From Trissonchulus latispiculum (lineage: Eukaryota; Nematoda; Enoplea; Enoplida; Ironidae), in assembly GCA_030248195.1 (NCBI GenBank), contig JASAND010032016.1:1-64000 (forward strand): 64,000 nt of DNA, written 5' to 3'. The position numbers were made by a program, and so were the translations under genes. Below, piece after piece: positions 46,063-56,610 of this stretch; position 1 is the stretch's first letter; the number at the start of each line of letters is the position of its first letter. A model generated the notes under the pieces. That model searched no databases. It had not been told where the DNA came from and saw only the letters and a list, made by a program, of their open reading frames with translations.

Positions 46063-46408
46063 CAATAGAAAAAATTGTCCGGCTTCGCCTTAACCTTCTC
46101 TGGAACTCTCCAGTTTAGATCACTAAATCCGCATCCAACATAAAGCTACAAAAATATATTTGAGCTAAACTTTTGAGCATTGGCCATACACCTTTCTCAG
46201 AAAAAAGTCCATGCTCCTTAGAATTTCGAGGATTCCCTACAACAGACCTAGCTGCCCAGTCAAACACCCCAGCCCAGACTACTGTGGAGAATCCCGAATT
46301 CAAACCCCCACCCCCCTCTAATATTGTAAATTGTATTCCAAAAACCCAAAACAAAAACATGTCCTATCACACGTTACATAGGTATACATTACGTATCTAC
46401 GTACATAC

Positions 46409-46578
46409 TTTAGGCAAATACTTGTGTTTCTGTGCCTCCGAGCCATTTCTGACCAGCTGATTGATGCAGAGATTGGAATGAGCACCGTAGGAGAGGGCGA
46501 TGCTGGCACTGGCTCGAGACAGTTCTTCCATGACCAGACAGTGGTCCAGATAGCCGCCCCCTGTCCCACCATATTCCA
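46409..46578 (-). CDS. IVD: Isovaleryl-CoA dehydrogenase, exon 4
   Basis: 170 bp. The acceptor is TTTTTTCAG and the donor AAA|GTATGTAC. The split codon from exon 3 gives V, followed by [34 protein letters not shown] and [10 protein letters not shown], ending KYLPK. Among acyl-CoA dehydrogenases the [17 protein letters not shown] stretch is typical of IVD, the mitochondrial matrix flavoenzyme of leucine breakdown that oxidises isovaleryl-CoA and passes electrons to ETF. The next exons (flavin-binding middle domain and C-terminal domain) are not seen between here and base 1. The island starts about 350 bp downstream. Confidence 0.95.
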
Positions 46579-47071
46579 CTGAAAAAAGGCCAAAAATCAG
46601 GAGGGTAAGATGCTAGATGCTAAAACTGTGGTAGAGGTTTAAACAAAAAATTATTAGAACAAAACCACATCTGTCAGGTATAGACAGCACACAAGACAAT
46701 GTAGGTATGTATATAACTGGGTTTTCTCCAGACGAAAAAAACTGGTGGGATAATAATGTGCGCTAAAAATGCTAAAAATACGGTCCAACATTGGGTGTGT
46801 TCTATGTATACTGCCCTAACTAAGCTAAAAAGTGCTCAAAAAATCAAGTTCAGTAACAAACTAGACGATTTTGAACTAAATAATTTTGACCAAAAATCCT
46901 TAAAATTTGGCATTCCAGGGCACCTCGTAGGAGTAGGTTTGGGAAGCCCAAAAAGTGGGGGTGAGGACGAGTGGGGGAGAAAGGGGTCGAGTGGGGGGGT
47001 CCCAAAAAGCGCCCCCCCCCAATAAGAAAACCCAACATAAGAACATGATTAGATAAGCATATAAGCATTAC
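46579..47071 (-). other. IVD intron 3
   Basis: Bounded by CCAG|GTAATG and CAG|TGG. Holds some G-rich sequence near 46,960-47,020 but no recognisable gene. Confidence 0.8.
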
Positions 47072-47123
47072 CTGGAGCAGTAATGCCCAACAAGCCTAGA
47101 TCACCCAGCTTCCGCCAGAATGG
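47072..47123 (-). CDS. IVD: Isovaleryl-CoA dehydrogenase, exon 3
   Basis: 52 bp, acceptor GTTTTAG and donor GTAATG. Encodes PFWRKLGDLGLLGITAP and the first base of the next codon. This is the conserved segment just before the glycine-rich region of exon 4. It is too short to show up as an open frame, but both splice sites and both phases fit. Confidence 0.93.
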
Positions 47124-48027
47124 CTAAAACACAAAAAAATCACAATGTTTCTGCCAAAGGTAGGAAATCGAAATTTGCAGTACGTTGGCAGACAAGTCAA
47201 CATTGCACGGATTCAGAAAAATTCTGGAAACTGCAAATTGTACATAGTACAATAATTGTAGTGCATTAATTAATTAATTACATCAATTCTATATTACAAT
47301 CTAAACCATTTAACACTCAGGCCCCCACCCCCATAAACGAACTCCCCCCCCCAATCGCATCCTACCAAGGCGCTCCTTCTGATAACAAAAGTTGCCCTAA
47401 AAAATTCCTCAAAAGGCCACATTTTCTAAACTTTCCCGCTACGCCGGAAATTTGTTTACTCGATTACTGCCTTTTTGTGGCCATTAAATCTGCCTATTTT
47501 TGCGGTAAAAATCAAATTTTACAGTGTATGTTAGAAAAATAACGAGGTTTTTCTGGGGTTTTTGTAGGCAAATAATAAGGGGGGAGGTGAGGGGGGACGC
47601 CCTCCGCACTCGTGGGGGTGGGGATAGACTGGGTCAAAAATGCTAAAAGTACTGTAAAAATAGTCTGTTTTCCACATGTATATACATACTGATATAACTA
47701 AGCTTAAAAGTGCTCAAAAATTAAGTTTGAGCATCAAAATAGACGATTGTTAACCAAAAATTTCCGGCAAAGGCAAAACTGTAAAATTTGTGAAAAACCT
47801 GGCCGAAAGTCCTAAAAAGTGGCATTTCTAGGAACCTTAGGGTGAGTGGGGGAAGCCCAGTGGGAGGAACTCAAAAAGGTTGGAGGGCGCGCTTCCCAAC
47901 CACCCCTTCCCCCAGTAAAAAGCACCAGTTTTTTAGCAAGTTTTTAGAAAAAGTTTTGCTACCCACTCAAAATTTATTGCCCCACCCCCCAATAAAAATC
48001 CCTAGAATATACACAGTCTATCAATGT

Positions 48028-48112
48028 ATAGCCATGGGGGTAAAATCCGCATTGTCGGATTGTGGCTGGAACTTTTTCATTAGCATAAGGGCTAGCTGAG
48101 AACTTTAGGAAC
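48028..48112 (+). repeat. Dispersed repeat R2, copy c, left part
   Basis: GTGGCTGGAACTTTTTCATT and CTGAGAACTTTA match R2 copy a at 2,510-2,562. The match breaks off where the foldback element begins. Confidence 0.6.
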
Positions 48113-48734
48113 TTTTGCGCTTTCCCTCCCCCGCCCTAACTTTTGATTTTTTGAAAAATAACTTTGAAATTTGGTGTGGGTGCATACACGCAGTGGATGC
48201 TGGTGAATTCTAAAATTCAAAATTTTTTTAAAAAATTTTAAAAAATTTAAAATTTTAGTTTTCTAAGGGGGACAAAGGGGAGCCAAAAAATTTTTTGAAA
48301 AATTTTTGCTGATGACTTGCGTATATACAGGGGTTTTCTGGGACGCTGAGCACGAATCAGAAATCCGTTTTTCGATTCTGCTTTTCGTTAGCTCAGTATA
48401 AGCTTACGTGTTAAGCTTACAACTTTAGCTTAGTAGTACATTCATTACATTATATACTGAGCTAACGAAACGCTGAATCGAAAATCGGATATCAGATTCT
48501 TGCTCAGCGTCCCAAAAAACCCCTGTATGCAAGTTATCAGCAACATTTTTCAAAAACTGTTTTGGTTCCCCTTGGTCCCCCCTTACAAAACTAAAATTTT
48601 AAAGCATTTAAATTTTTTTAAAATTTTAAAATTTTTGAATTTTTGAATTCACCAGCCCCCAGTATGCACCCACACCAAATTTCAAAGTTATTGGTCAAAA
48701 AATCAAAAGTTAGGGCTGGGGGGGAAGCGCAAAA
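48113..48734. mobile_element. Foldback element inserted in R2
   Basis: Inverted arms of about 270 bp start TTTTGCGCTT and include CCCTAACTTTTGATTTTTTG, AACTTTGAAATTTGGTGTGG and GCTCAGCGTCCCA-type sequence, around a loop of about 60 bp. The right arm carries CTTGGTCCCCCCTTAC, a phrase also found in the CCGG-type units of the island. Possible target duplication GAACTTTA/GAACTATA. Confidence 0.75.
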
Positions 48735-48950
48735 GATCTGAACTATATATATACATATATGTACATAGACCTGTATATACCTCGTACGTGGCGTACGTAG
48801 AGCTTTCTTTAAGTCTATTTCACTTCTCTCGGTTGTACCGTTAGACCGGTTTTAATGCAAAAAGTAGCGGGGAATAATCCCGACGGGGGAAAACCCAAAT
48901 GCTGGGGAAATAAACACACCACTCGGGGAAATAAATATTTTTGGATGGAT
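48735..48950 (+). repeat. Dispersed repeat R2, copy c, right part
   Basis: GTACGTGGCGTACGTAGAGC, TTGTACCGTTAGACCGG and AAAAAGTAGCGGGG resume the R2 order interrupted at 48,112. Confidence 0.6.
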
Positions 48951-49034
48951 GAACCAAAAGTAGGTGTCATTTTCAAAATGTCAGAAAATGAGAAGAAGTG
49001 AACCGAATAACTTGACCAAAATAATGCATACACA

Positions 49035-49140
49035 GGTTAGAAAGGGTCGCGCTATCTGCTGTTTTGGAGCTCATAGCTCCAACCCATGACCCAGGAGGCG
49101 GGTGGGTTTTCATCCCAAGAAGGGGGTGGGTTTACCATAA
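49035..49140. repeat. Dispersed repeat R3, copy 3
   Basis: GGGTCGCGCTATCTGC, GGAGCTCATAGCTCC and CCCATGACCCAGGAGGCGGG, as at 1,074 and 3,498. Lies within IVD intron 2. Confidence 0.65.
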
Positions 49141-49213
49141 CCTTATCAGGATAAACAATAAACAGTGTATACATATAATTACACATATATATATCGGTGG
49201 TATGAGAACGAAC

Positions 49214-49303
49214 CCTGAACTGATCGAATCTGTCATTTTTGTCCAATTCCGCAGCAAACGGAACTAACTCCTTTTGAGCAAACTGATACACCGTCTCTCG
49301 AAG
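49214..49303 (-). CDS. IVD: Isovaleryl-CoA dehydrogenase, exon 2
   Basis: 90 bp, exactly 30 codons, acceptor TTTCAG and donor AGG|GTTCGT. It encodes LRETVYQFAQKELVPFAAEL, then DKNDRFDQFR. This is the N-terminal helical domain of acyl-CoA dehydrogenases. The reading phase (0/0) fits exons 1 and 3. Confidence 0.93.
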
Positions 49304-49525
49304 CTGAAACAAAACAAAACAAGCACCAGAAATACACACGCGCTAAAACTACATATATATAGAAAATGTCATGGGCTCGTACTCGTACGCAAGTACATTC
49401 CATAAACATAGGTATTAGGGTATTTTATTTTTAGGGTATTTAAATATGACGTACGGATATATACCAATGAATAATGATAATTAAATATATATATATATAT
49501 ATACGTAGGCAAAAAAGCAACGAAC
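49304..49525 (-). other. IVD intron 1
   Basis: 222 bp with a TA microsatellite near 49,484-49,504. Bounded by CAG|GTTCGT and TTTCAG|CTT. Confidence 0.8.
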
Positions 49526-49657
49526 CTGCTTCTGTTCATCCGTTAGATTATAGAAATTGTCATCAATTGGATAGGTAGATGAAAGTCGTAGGGAAATTTT
49601 AGCAAGATTTGCTGCTCTGCCAATAAGACTGCACAGCAAAGGTGACGGAGACAGCAT
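49526..49657 (-). CDS. IVD: Isovaleryl-CoA dehydrogenase, exon 1 with start codon
   Basis: 132 bp, 44 codons from ATG at 49,657 to CAG|GTTCGT. The leader (MLSPSPLLCSLIGRAANLAK and the next ten residues) is Arg/Lys-bearing, Ser/Leu-rich and free of acidic residues, as a mitochondrial targeting peptide should be. It is followed by PIDDNFYNLTDEQKQ, matching the start of the mature enzyme. An in-frame TAA lies 18 bases upstream of the ATG, which supports this start. The four exons give about 147 residues, against about 420 for the full enzyme. Confidence 0.92.
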
Positions 49658-50146
49658 GCCCTTAGCCTTAACCTCTTACGTAACCTGTATATATAACAAA
49701 AAATTAGTACATACCTATATCATATTAAACAAATGTCTTTAGAAAGTTTTAAACAAGGTTTTGGAACAAATCCTTCTGACATGTATATATATACGTATAT
49801 ACAGCTACTCTTGAAAGTTTATATGTGTCTGTATATATATAACTGAACAGGTCCAAAGTAAAAAGTGAAGTGGGTTTTTCCCGTTTGAATATATTTGAGA
49901 AAAATATTCTGATGATATATATCCGTTTATATTGTAGACAAAGTGATGAAAAATCAGCAAATTTCGACAAGATGTCAAAATTTTAAAATATTTTTCTAAA
50001 ATTTCTCAGAAAAAAATTTGAAACCAAGCAAAAATGTGGATTGTCTGCATAGGTGTAACGGAGATTTGGGATGGGATAAGTGCAATGTAAGTGTAAGTAA
50101 GTGCAAATACCCGCTCGTTGCCCACCATACATGTGCTCGGGGGCCT
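49658..50146 (-). promoter_or_regulatory. Presumed 5' UTR and promoter region of IVD
   Basis: Upstream of the IVD start codon. Contains TA microsatellites at 49,785-49,800 and 49,832-49,842. No CpG-rich stretch or clear TATA/initiator arrangement stands out. Assigned by position only. Confidence 0.3.
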
Positions 50147-50716
50147 ATTGTTTTCCAAAAATTTTCTATAAGTTTACTGAATATTTTCAAATTGTTTTCT
50201 AAACTTTTCCAATTGTTTTCTAATTGATTTCTGTTACTTTTTTTCTAACGGTTGGCCCACTTTCTAATTGTTTTCTGGAAATTTTCTGGCTGATTTCTAA
50301 AAAGTTTCTTAATTTTTTCTAAATGTTTTCCTTAAAAAAGTGGACATTTTCTTATTCTTTTCTCATTATTATCTGTATGTTTTCTAATATACTTCTGGTG
50401 TTTGCTGTTGAATTGAAAAATCGCTACTTTTTTGCGCTTTCAGCTCCGCAGTGGTGCCGCAAAGTCGGCTCAGCGAAAAGTGACTATTTTTGTGGTTGTC
50501 GCGCAGGTCGATTCGACACTTACAAGCTGGGTCTGATTTCTTTTTATATACAATTTGTGTATATATAAAAAGCCCCAGCTTGTAAGTATCGACCTGCGCG
50601 ACGACCACAAAAATAGTCACTTTTCACTGAGCCGACTTTGCGCCACTACTGCGGAGCCTCAGCGCCGCTGTGGCGGAAAAAGTAGTGATTTTTCAATTCA
50701 ACAGCAAACACCAGAA

Positions 50717-51168
50717 CATAGGTGTACCTGTGTGGGTGGGAACCCCTCCCCCCAAATGGAAAAGTGCCGACCCCACCCTCGAAATTTTGGAGGCAGACCC
50801 CACCCCAAATGGCCAAATCCCAGACCCCACCCACCCAAATTTGCCAGACCCCACCCTCAAAATTTTAAAAATTTAGCCTCAAAATTAGTAAACATTCGAA
50901 ATTTTTTGGAAAAATTCAAAATTTTTGCAAAAATCCAAGTTTTTTCGAACAAATGAGCAAAAATGAAGAAATATTGTTGATTTTTAGTTGGAAATAACGC
51001 TTTTTTAGCAAATTGGCGAATTTTTTCTGAATTTTTGACCAAAAAATTTTTTTACCCCCCCCCCCAAATTCCATTTTTCCAGACCCCACCCCACCTCAAA
51101 ACGGCTGACCCCACCCACCCTAATTTCGGCTACCCCCTCCCCCATCGTTTTCTCAAGGTACACCTATG
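50717..51168. mobile_element. hAT-type MITE, 452 bp, with 8-bp target duplication
   Basis: Ends CATAGGTGTACC and GGTACACCTATG are inverted repeats. CACCAGAA occurs immediately on both sides (50,709-50,716 and 51,169-51,176). The interior is G/C-skewed (GACCCCACC repeats). An 8-bp duplication fits hAT or a similar superfamily. Confidence 0.85.
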
Positions 51169-51202
51169 CACCAGAAGTATATTTAGAAAACATACAGATA
51201 AT

Positions 51203-51447
51203 CATAGGTGTGGCTGGGCAAAAAATCTGGGGGGGGGTTCCGACGGAGGGTGGGGGGGGTCCGCCAAATTTCCCAAAAAACCCCTAAATTTTCGATTTTT
51301 TTGCCATTTTTGGCCACTTTTTAAGCCAAAAATCGGGGGGGGGCCTAGCTAAAGTCTGAAAAATCTGGGGAAATCGCGGCGAAAATTTGTCGCAAGGGGG
51401 TCCCCGGTCAAATTTGGGGGGGGTCCCCCCCCCCCCACACATCTATG
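51203..51447. mobile_element. hAT-type MITE, 245 bp, with 8-bp target duplication
   Basis: Ends CATAGGTGTG and CACATCTATG (one mismatch). CAGATAAT is duplicated at 51,195-51,202 and 51,448-51,455. The intact target is seen in the opposite arm of the host palindrome near 50,370. Confidence 0.85.
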
Positions 51448-51719
51448 CAGATAATAATGAGAAAAGAATAAGAAAATGTCCACTTTTTAAGGAAAACATT
51501 TAGAAAAAATTAAGAAACTTTTTAGAAATCAGCCAGAAAATTTCCAGAAAACAATTAGAAAGTGGGCCAACCGTTAGAAAAAAGTAACAGAAATCAATTA
51601 GAAAACAATTGGAAAAGTTTAGAAAACAATTTGAAAATATTCAGTAAACTTATAGAAAATTTTTGGAAAACAATTAGAAAAACTTTTCCAATTGTTTTCT
51701 AAAATTGGGCTTCGTGTGA

Positions 51720-52109
51720 TTTTGGAGGTAAACCCTACCCCCAAATGGCCAAATCCCTGACCCCACCCACCCAAATTTGCCAGACCCCACCCTCAAAATT
51801 TTGAAAATTTTGCCTCAAAATTAGTAAAAATTCGAGAATTTTTGGAAAAATTCGAAATTTTTGCAACAAATCCAAGTTTTTTCGAATAAATGAGCAAAAA
51901 CGAAGAAATATTGTTGATTTTTAGTTGGAAATAACGCTTTTTTAGCAAATTTGCGAATTTTTTCTAAATTTTTGACCAAAAAAATTTTTTGCCCCCCAAA
52001 ATTCTATTTTTCCGGACCCCACCCCAGTCCCCACCTTAAAACGGCTGACCCCACCCACCCTAATTTCGGCTACCCCTTCCCCCAACGTTTTCTCAAGGTA
52101 CACCTATGC
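51720..52109. mobile_element. 5'-truncated copy of the 452-bp MITE
   Basis: From GACCCCACCCACCC through TTTCTCAAGGTACACCTATG it follows 50,760-51,168 closely and in the same orientation. The left terminus is missing. Confidence 0.65.
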
Positions 52110-52238
52110 TGCTCTCCTCAGTCCTCACCCAGTCACCCCCTACCCCAGAATCCGGATTTTTCCGCTTTGTTTGGCAAAAACCGGAAAAATCCAGTTCCCC
52201 CCCCAAAATTTCCCCTCCTGCACATGTGAGACTATTAT

Positions 52239-52645
52239 CATAGGTGTGGCTGGCGAACACCGTGGGGGGGGGGGTTTGAAAAAAAGTAGGAAGTGGGGTC
52301 TGGCAAAAAATGGGGGAGGGGGGAGGGGTAAATTTTCGAGGGGCGGGGTCTGCAAAAAATCGGTTTTTCGTTAAAAAACTGAAAAATTTTCCTAATTTCC
52401 AGCTATTTTTAGCGCTTTTCAGGTAATTAAGCGAATTTTAGCAATTTTTGCTACTTTTTGGTAAATTTTTGAAAAATTAGAATTTTTGGCTAAAAATTTT
52501 TAAAAATTTAGGTAGGGGTTTGAAAATTTTTAGGGGGGGGTCGGCCGAAGGAGGGGGAGGGGTTGGCAAAAATTTTTAGGGGGAGGGTCGGTGACCCCCC
52601 TCATTTGGGGGGAGGGGTCCCCCCACCCTAACTAACACACCTATA
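52239..52645. mobile_element. hAT-type MITE, 407 bp, with 8-bp target duplication
   Basis: Ends CATAGGTGTG and CACACCTATA. ACTATTAT is duplicated exactly at 52,231-52,238 and 52,646-52,653. G-rich interior. Confidence 0.85.
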
Positions 52646-52653
52646 ACTATTAT

Positions 52654-53240
52654 TATTATTATGCGTAAATGGTTTGATTATCCCCCACCAAGGCATTGAA
52701 AGTTAGCTACCCGCTAAGCTATGAAACAAACACTAGAAAATTTTTATGTTCATATAAACAGGCACGAAAACAAACTTTTAAATTAAGTTGACAGTAGTAA
52801 CTAATTCAGCTTAATGACTTGGTGCTTATAAGGAAAAGGAATTCAAAAAATTCAGAATTTGGTTGACATCAGGATCTCATCCACCACTTTAGTCTAAGCT
52901 TGGATATTGCACTCAACACTGCCTATTTCAGATGTGAGGACGGAAACATAAACACTGGCAGTGATAACAACATCAAGTTAACTCTCGCAATTTAAATCTA
53001 CACAGAAACCTGGTGAATCGTTTTCCGTGTACAGTATAATTATTATCGTGAAATCAAGACTATATTTTCAACCAAAAAATGGCGAGGAAAAGATGCTGTT
53101 TCCGTCTCGATCTGAGGGCCCCGTTAATGTATAAAAAGTAATTAGTTGATTAGTGTAGCAGCTTTTCGAGCAAAACTTGTGCTCCAATCCACCATTTTTG
53201 GAGTTTCTGGTACCATATTGTAGCTGTAGAAGTGCTGTAT
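52654..53240. other. No gene; LTR flank
   Basis: AT-rich. On the minus strand the LTR ending at 53,241 is followed by unrelated sequence with TGGTACCAG at about 53,214, a possible primer-binding site. No coding region is seen downstream of it. Confidence 0.4.
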
Positions 53241-54065
53241 TGTCGCGGGCCGTGGGCTGACCAACGACGTAGCAGAGTAAAACGCAGTGGATAAAGTTCG
53301 TTAAAGTTCGTACGGCTCTACAGGCTAACTCTCTTCTGAGTGTTCGTCTACTAGGCAACTGATACACAACACGTTGCTTTAATGACCAAGATAGGATTAC
53401 AAGTACGGAATCGGAGCAGAATCACACGTCTTCACTCTTTAGCAACTAGCACCGAGACTAACTAATAAAATATGATTGCAAAGTTGTCCTTTCCTGGCTA
53501 CCGTAAGACTTTGGCGATTATTAAACACCCAGTAATTTATCTCAAATCCAGAAATAGTTTCCTATTTTCTTTCCAAGAATCCTCCACGCTAATCTAACTT
53601 TTGGCTTCTCTTTTTCTGGCCCTTCTATTGCCGTAAGCAAGCTTCTAGAACTTTCTATTTTCTGGGATGTTGATAAACTCAAGAACACAAATACAATTTC
53701 CAATTCTGACTAAACTATAAATCTTTTGGCCAGTTTTCTAGCTCTAACTTTCACAGAAAAGGGAGGAATGATTCCAAAGAAGAACCTAACTTGGTCATAA
53801 GCTAACACACACAATTTCGAGGACAAAACAATACTGATATACTGATATAACACAGACACGAACAATTACAGATTAGTTTATTACTAACTAACAGGACAAC
53901 AATTAATACATATATTAACTACCTACTGCTTCTACCGTATGTCTTTGCTAGTTGTTAGATTTTGTTGTAAGATTCTTTTACCTAAGTTTTATGTTTAATA
54001 ATTCAGACCATTCCTAGTTTTACCTAATTGTGGATTCATAGCTACTAACTACTAGGTCTGCTGCA
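53241..54065 (-). mobile_element. LTR of a retroelement (copy A)
   Basis: Minus strand: a purine tract (GAAGAGGGGAGATA, 54,066-54,079) is followed by TGCAGCAGACC and the LTR runs about 825 bp to CGGCCCGCGACA. The end was set where similarity to the plus-strand copy at 58,886-59,172 stops. TG and CA ends agree with an LTR. Confidence 0.65.
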
Positions 54066-54609
54066 TATCTCCCCTCTTCGCAAAAATTGGTCCTCCAATT
54101 TGTAGGAAAACGGCATAACTGCCGAGACAATGAAAAAGATCCTAAACTACTGATATGTCAGTTTCCGGCAACAATCTGGGCTGTATTCATTGAGTTTTGG
54201 TTTACCATTGAAAAAATCATCGGCAATGGTTATTTACTCCACAATTCCATATTCTTTGCTCAGCTAGCAAAAATTAACAAAACCCATGTTGTTGTTGTTG
54301 TTGCCTACATTGTTTACGAAATTAGAGTTTATCAAGATGATTAAATGCATGATTAATAATGCATCTTGAAGTTTGCAACTGGCACTTGAAGGAGATTGAG
54401 AGCGACCGCAACTATGTAAGACCCAGTAACTTCGAAAGTCTCAATAGTTTAAACTTTTGTTCGCGCAGCCAAAGTGACGATGTTCTAGTTCACACCTTTG
54501 GCAGAATCATTGCACTGTTTATACGCGGCATTAGCAACAGACGCAGTCTGTATTGCACCTTCGATTTAGATGCTTCGTTTCGTGTTATTGAAACTTGGAA
54601 TCAGTAACA

Positions 54610-55026
54610 CCAAGAGTACATAATACATAAGAGTATGACAAGCGTCATACGCTATGTATTATGAGCTCGCTACATCCTCTGCACGCTATCGGCTGACCCC
54701 CCCCCCCATAAATCAGACCCCCCTTGACCCCGCCCCTATACATGTACGGCGTCCAAACGGGGGGTCGGGGTCAATGTTAGTATAATTACATGTTAAACTT
54801 AACGGGGCCCCAATTTGCTATAGGGTTTACGCTTGTATGATTTCACATCTGTGTATGAAATATACAAGCATGAGCCCGACCCCCGTTTGGACGCCATGTA
54901 TAAGGGCGGGGTGAGGGGGGGGGTCTGATTTATAGGGGGTCAGCCGATAGCGCGCATCGGATGTAGCGAGCTCATAATACATAGCGTATGCCTGCTGTCA
55001 TACTCTTATGTATTATGTACTCTTGG
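54610..55026. mobile_element. 417-bp MITE with empty site in window
   Basis: Ends CCAAGAGTACATAATACATA and its inverse, arms of about 200 bp with CATACTCTTATG and CGAGCTCATAATACATAGCG. TAACA is duplicated on both sides (54,605-54,609 and 55,027-55,031). The duplicated locus at 57,855 shows the uninterrupted target CAGTAACACGTAACACC. Confidence 0.9.
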
Positions 55027-55284
55027 TAACACGTAACACCGTAAAAGTAAGTTTGCAATAATTATGAAACATTGGTATTGGACTGTTGAGACTTAAACAT
55101 GACATTTTACAAGTAATTTTTAAAGTATACATTTGAGTTAGCGACTTCCAATTCGCTCTGTAAGCTGATGAAACTTTCCTGTGGTATTTTGTCAACATGC
55201 AAAACCGATCGCGAAATTGAAATGCATTTGTTTTTATAACTCCTCACAAAACAGCAAACGCCGAATTAGTTATATCACTTCTGT

Positions 55285-55745
55285 GTTTCTCTTTTCTAGC
55301 CCTTCTCATTGACATAAGCAAACTTCTAAAACTTTCTATTTTCTGGAATGCTGATAAACTCAAGATCCCAAATCCAATTCCCAATTCTGACTAAACTATA
55401 ATCTTTTGGCCAGTTCTCTAGCTCTAATTTTCACAGAAAGGGAAGGAATCATTCCAAAGAAGAACCTAGCTTGATCATAAGCTAACACACACAATTTCGA
55501 GGACAAGACAATACTGATATACTGATATAAGACAAGAACACTTACAGATTACTTTATTACTAACTAACAGGACAACAATTACTACATATACTAACTACCT
55601 ACTGCTTCTACCGTATGCCTTAGCTAGTTGTTACTTAAGACTCTTTTACCTAAGTTTTATGTTTAATAAATTCAAATCATTTCACCTAAAAGTTTTTACC
55701 TAATTTGTATTTTCAACTAGCTATTAATTACTAGGTCTGCTAGAT
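55285..55745 (-). mobile_element. Partial LTR-like block (copy A2)
   Basis: Purine tract GAAGGGGGGAGATA, then TCTAGCAGACCTAG. It follows LTR A for about 460 bp and then diverges near AGAAACACAGAAGTG. Confidence 0.55.
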
Positions 55746-56006
55746 ATCTCCCCCCTTCGTAAAAATTGGTCCTCCAATTTGGAAAAGAAATCGTAATGGC
55801 GTGAAAAATAGTTATAATGCACGATATGCAAAACTAAATCAAGCATAAGCCATAACATATTAGGATCTGGTATTTTACTGACGCTGCCGGAGGATTATTA
55901 CTACTTTATACTTATGCCTATACTATGCTATGCCTATGCTCTATACTTTAGTACTGATTTACTACCAGGTTGTATGTAACTGAAGGAAGTTTTAGCTATA
56001 GTTAGA

Positions 56007-56610
56007 AAGGAAGATGTAGTAATAAACGGAAAATGTCCTCGTGGATTGGTGTAAACAAAGATGCTCTTTAAACGTACCTTGCGAAGCCAGTGTACTGCGA
56101 TTAAATGTCACAGTTCTATCCTACTTTAATAATGACCTACGTAAAACTGAAGAGAAGAACGAAACTAGCGGGGGTGAAAAGTGTTATACACAGTTTTTGC
56201 CCTATTCGTGAATATCGACATAGTTTGTCCGAACAGCACAGCAGGCAATACTGGACGCCATAGAAATTGTAGTCAGTGACTATTTATGCTGTGTCTAAGT
56301 GACGACGTTTTACTAGGGCCAATGATACAGAATTAAACAACTGTGTTAACTTGTGATCAACTTCGTAGCAGCCAGACATTAATGACTGGCAAGGCCAGTC
56401 ATGGGTGAGTTCTCAGCCAGCCTAGGTATACACATGCACTGCCTAGTGCCTAGTTTCCAAGAAAGCACTGTCGCAGAACCAAGGACACAAGAGGTGAGAA
56501 TGCATACTCTTGTCAATGGTCGAATCAATTTGTCAATAGACGACATATTAAATCTGGTGGAAGTATAATTACTCCTATTTAAAAAGCTTAATGCAGCATA
56601 TGTGACATTT
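56007..56610. other. Unique spacer between the duplicated segments
   Basis: No counterpart in the second copy and no recognisable gene. Confidence 0.45.

Larger units (their letters stand above)
47124..49213 (-). other. IVD intron 2, repeat-filled
   Basis: About 2.1 kb. Holds a TTAA microsatellite near 47,263-47,281, G/C-skewed repeat sequence at 47,330-48,020, the R2 copy split by a foldback element (below) and an R3 copy. Confidence 0.8.
50147..51674. mobile_element. Foldback element of ~815 bp, split by two younger MITEs
   Basis: The left arm 50,147-50,545 (ATTGTTTTCCAAAAATTTTC, TTCTGGTGTTTGCTGTTGAA, GTCGCGCAGGTCGA) is answered by its reverse complement in three pieces: about 50,570-50,716, 51,169-51,202 and 51,448-51,674. 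The breaks are the insertions at 50,717 and 51,203. Without them the element is one nearly perfect palindrome with arms of about 400 bp and a short AT-rich centre near 50,550. Confidence 0.85.
53375..56006. repeat. Segmental duplication, copy 1
   Basis: Repeated at 56,611-58,850 with few differences. Copy 1 has an extra 417-bp MITE and lacks 14 bp that copy 2 has near 57,727. Each copy holds two LTR-like blocks, a purine tract before each and a GTT microsatellite (54,288-54,303 here). The 85-residue frame found in both copies is a product of the duplication. Confidence 0.85.
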
